Below are positions 63,146 to 64,000 of a DNA stretch of 64,000 nt, piece by piece (within the stretch, counting starts at the first letter, position 1; each line of letters starts with the position of its first letter). The notes under the pieces are model-generated. The model saw only the letters and a program-made list of their open reading frames with translations, was not told the origin of the DNA and did not search any database. This stretch comes from G963662605 sp963662605 (GTDB taxonomy: Bacteria > Bacteroidota > Ignavibacteria > Ignavibacteriales > Ignavibacteriaceae): the NCBI GenBank assembly GCA_963662605.1, contig OY759785.1, positions 868,001-932,000 of the forward strand, read 5' to 3'. A program made the position numbers and the translations under genes.

Positions 63146-63832
63146 ATGTTAAAAGAACAAACCATACTTATTATAGACGATGAGCCGCAGATACGGAGAA
63201 TACTCCGCATTACGCTTGAAGCCGAAAATTTCAAAGTGATTGATGCCGATAACGGACGGGATGGTTTATTGCTTGCCGCGAATCATAATCCTTCGCTTAT
63301 TATTCTCGATCTCGGGCTGCCGGATAAAGACGGCTCTCAAGTGCTTGAAGAATTACGCATGTGGAGTTCTACGCCGGTCATGATTTTATCAGTACGAAAT
63401 GCCGAAGATGAAATCATCAACGCACTTGAAAAAGGTGCCGACGATTATATTACGAAGCCGTTTAGTCCTGCTGAGTTAAGCGCTCGTATTAAAGCGAATC
63501 TGCGCAGGTCGCAGGTAAAAGAAGGCGAGCCGGTGATTAGTAACGGCTCAATTACCATAGATCTGCTTAAACATGTTGTACTCAAGAATAGCGAAGAAGT
63601 CAAACTCACGCAGATGGAATACAAACTTCTCGCGTTGTTTATGAATAACATCGGAAAAGTGCTTACCTATAATCTAATCTTTAAATCTCTTTGGGGAACC
63701 GCATCCCCGGAAAACGCGCAATCACTCCGTGTATTTATCGGAACCTTGCGTAAGAAAATCGAAGATTCACCCGCACGCCCCAAGTTTATTGCAACCGAAT
63801 CCGGCGTTGGTTACCGGATGAAACAATTGTAA
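63146..63832 (+). CDS. kdpE: Response regulator KdpE
   Basis: 228 aa. Receiver with acidic pair IIDDEPQ, phospho-Asp in IILDLGLPDKDG and Lys in ITKPFSPAEL; C-terminal OmpR-type winged helix (LTQMEYKLLALFMNN, LRVFIGTLRKKIE, ESGVGYRMK). Switches on kdpFABC. Follows kdpD by 8 bases. Confidence 0.96.
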   Translation: MLKEQTILIIDDEPQIRRILRITLEAENFKVIDADNGRDGLLLAANHNPSLIILDLGLPDKDGSQVLEELRMWSSTPVMILSVRNAEDEIINALEKGADDYITKPFSPAELSARIKANLRRSQVKEGEPVISNGSITIDLLKHVVLKNSEEVKLTQMEYKLLALFMNNIGKVLTYNLIFKSLWGTASPENAQSLRVFIGTLRKKIEDSPARPKFIATESGVGYRMKQL

Positions 63833-63930
63833 TATCACCATACATCATATCAGACGAAGAGACACTTTGGGATCCTCTATATTGTCGAGAAAGCGGGTGT
63901 CGCTATATAGACTCACGTGCCGGGATGTAT

Positions 63931-63983
63931 ATTCCACGTCATAAATGACGTGGTTATTAATAACTCCATCATTTATGGCGGAG
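63931..63983. repeat. Palindromic dispersed repeat at the window end
   Basis: CCACGTCATAAATGACGTGG at 63934-63953 is a perfect 8-bp stem with TAAA loop; then 63954-63983 matches 7873-7902 at 26 of 30 bases and carries its own CTCC...GGAG inverted ends. May be the edge of a larger repeat or mobile element beyond the window. Confidence 0.6.
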
Positions 63984-64000
63984 TACGTGACAACTGACTT

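Noticed and set aside
1..64000. CRISPR arrays, rRNA and tRNA genes
   Set aside because: No regularly spaced repeats and no tRNA-like TTCGANTC arms with matching acceptor stems were seen on reading; a tool scan could still find a divergent tRNA.

Overview
The window looks like a chromosomal segment of a free-living Gram-negative bacterium of the Bacteroidota/FCB group, probably an Ignavibacteria-like lineage. Three things point there: secreted proteins ending in a type IX secretion (T9SS) sorting domain of the NFPNPFNP type, promoters resembling the Bacteroidota TAnnTTTG element (best upstream of lexA), and many lipoproteins with C-terminal TonB-like or beta-propeller domains. Taxonomy is inferred from these protein features only. 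No rRNA, tRNA, CRISPR array, phage or complete insertion sequence was found.

Layout. 1-2017: aconitase (minus strand) with a one-base frameshift, running off the window. 2722-5833: an FGE-like lipoprotein and an AbiEi/AbiEii type IV toxin-antitoxin pair behind a perfect inverted repeat. About 5940-6081: a possible small RNA. 6184-16614: housekeeping genes (lysA, DUF1003, aspS, dsbD, nadE), a T9SS subtilase, a GIY-YIG gene bracketed by identical inverted palindromes, and two 34-bp palindromes centred on GGTTAACC. 16896-25069: an accessory island of five Rhs core fragments, four with different or diverged C-terminal toxin tips and each of those followed by a lipoprotein or membrane-anchored immunity candidate. 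It also holds an IS3 transposase remnant. Its edges are fused to broken genes: a Tat signal peptide on the left and an aldehyde dehydrogenase start on the right. 25444-29911: lexA with a promoter-embedded operator, two small unknown genes, and a PAS kinase/NtrC-type regulator pair. 30045-37665: a dockerin-like secreted protein, gpmA, a TPM protein, an NTP phosphatase, ribH, and an ECF sigma/anti-sigma/TonB-C unit.

37747-42696 looks like one stress regulon. A small Gly/Lys/Arg-rich Cys-containing exported protein and a DUF2202 ferritin-like lipoprotein are divergently transcribed from sigma-54-like promoters, next to a membrane kinase with a Gly/Met-rich sensor loop and its sigma-54 activator. 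42752-46228 (minus) is the most unusual operon: an ArsM-like methyltransferase, a 31-residue Cys-rich peptide missed by ordinary gene length cut-offs, a radical SAM/SPASM enzyme, and a thioredoxin-thioredoxin reductase fusion. An internal terminator follows the peptide gene. It reads as a peptide-modification system, possibly tied to arsenic or thiol chemistry.

46379-49031 (minus) encodes an atypical heme-copper oxidase/NO reductase. Its catalytic subunit has Asp where a CuB-ligand His is expected, and its subunit II has lost the CuA ligands. An Rrf2/NsrR-like regulator precedes it, with an inverted repeat over the promoter. 49136-52210 holds kup, a TM2 protein and a lipocalin. 52485-55754 is a large T9SS beta-propeller protein. 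55984-63832 is a complete kdpFABCDE potassium uptake operon with a candidate KdpE direct-repeat site. The window ends in a palindromic repeat related to one near 7.9 kb.
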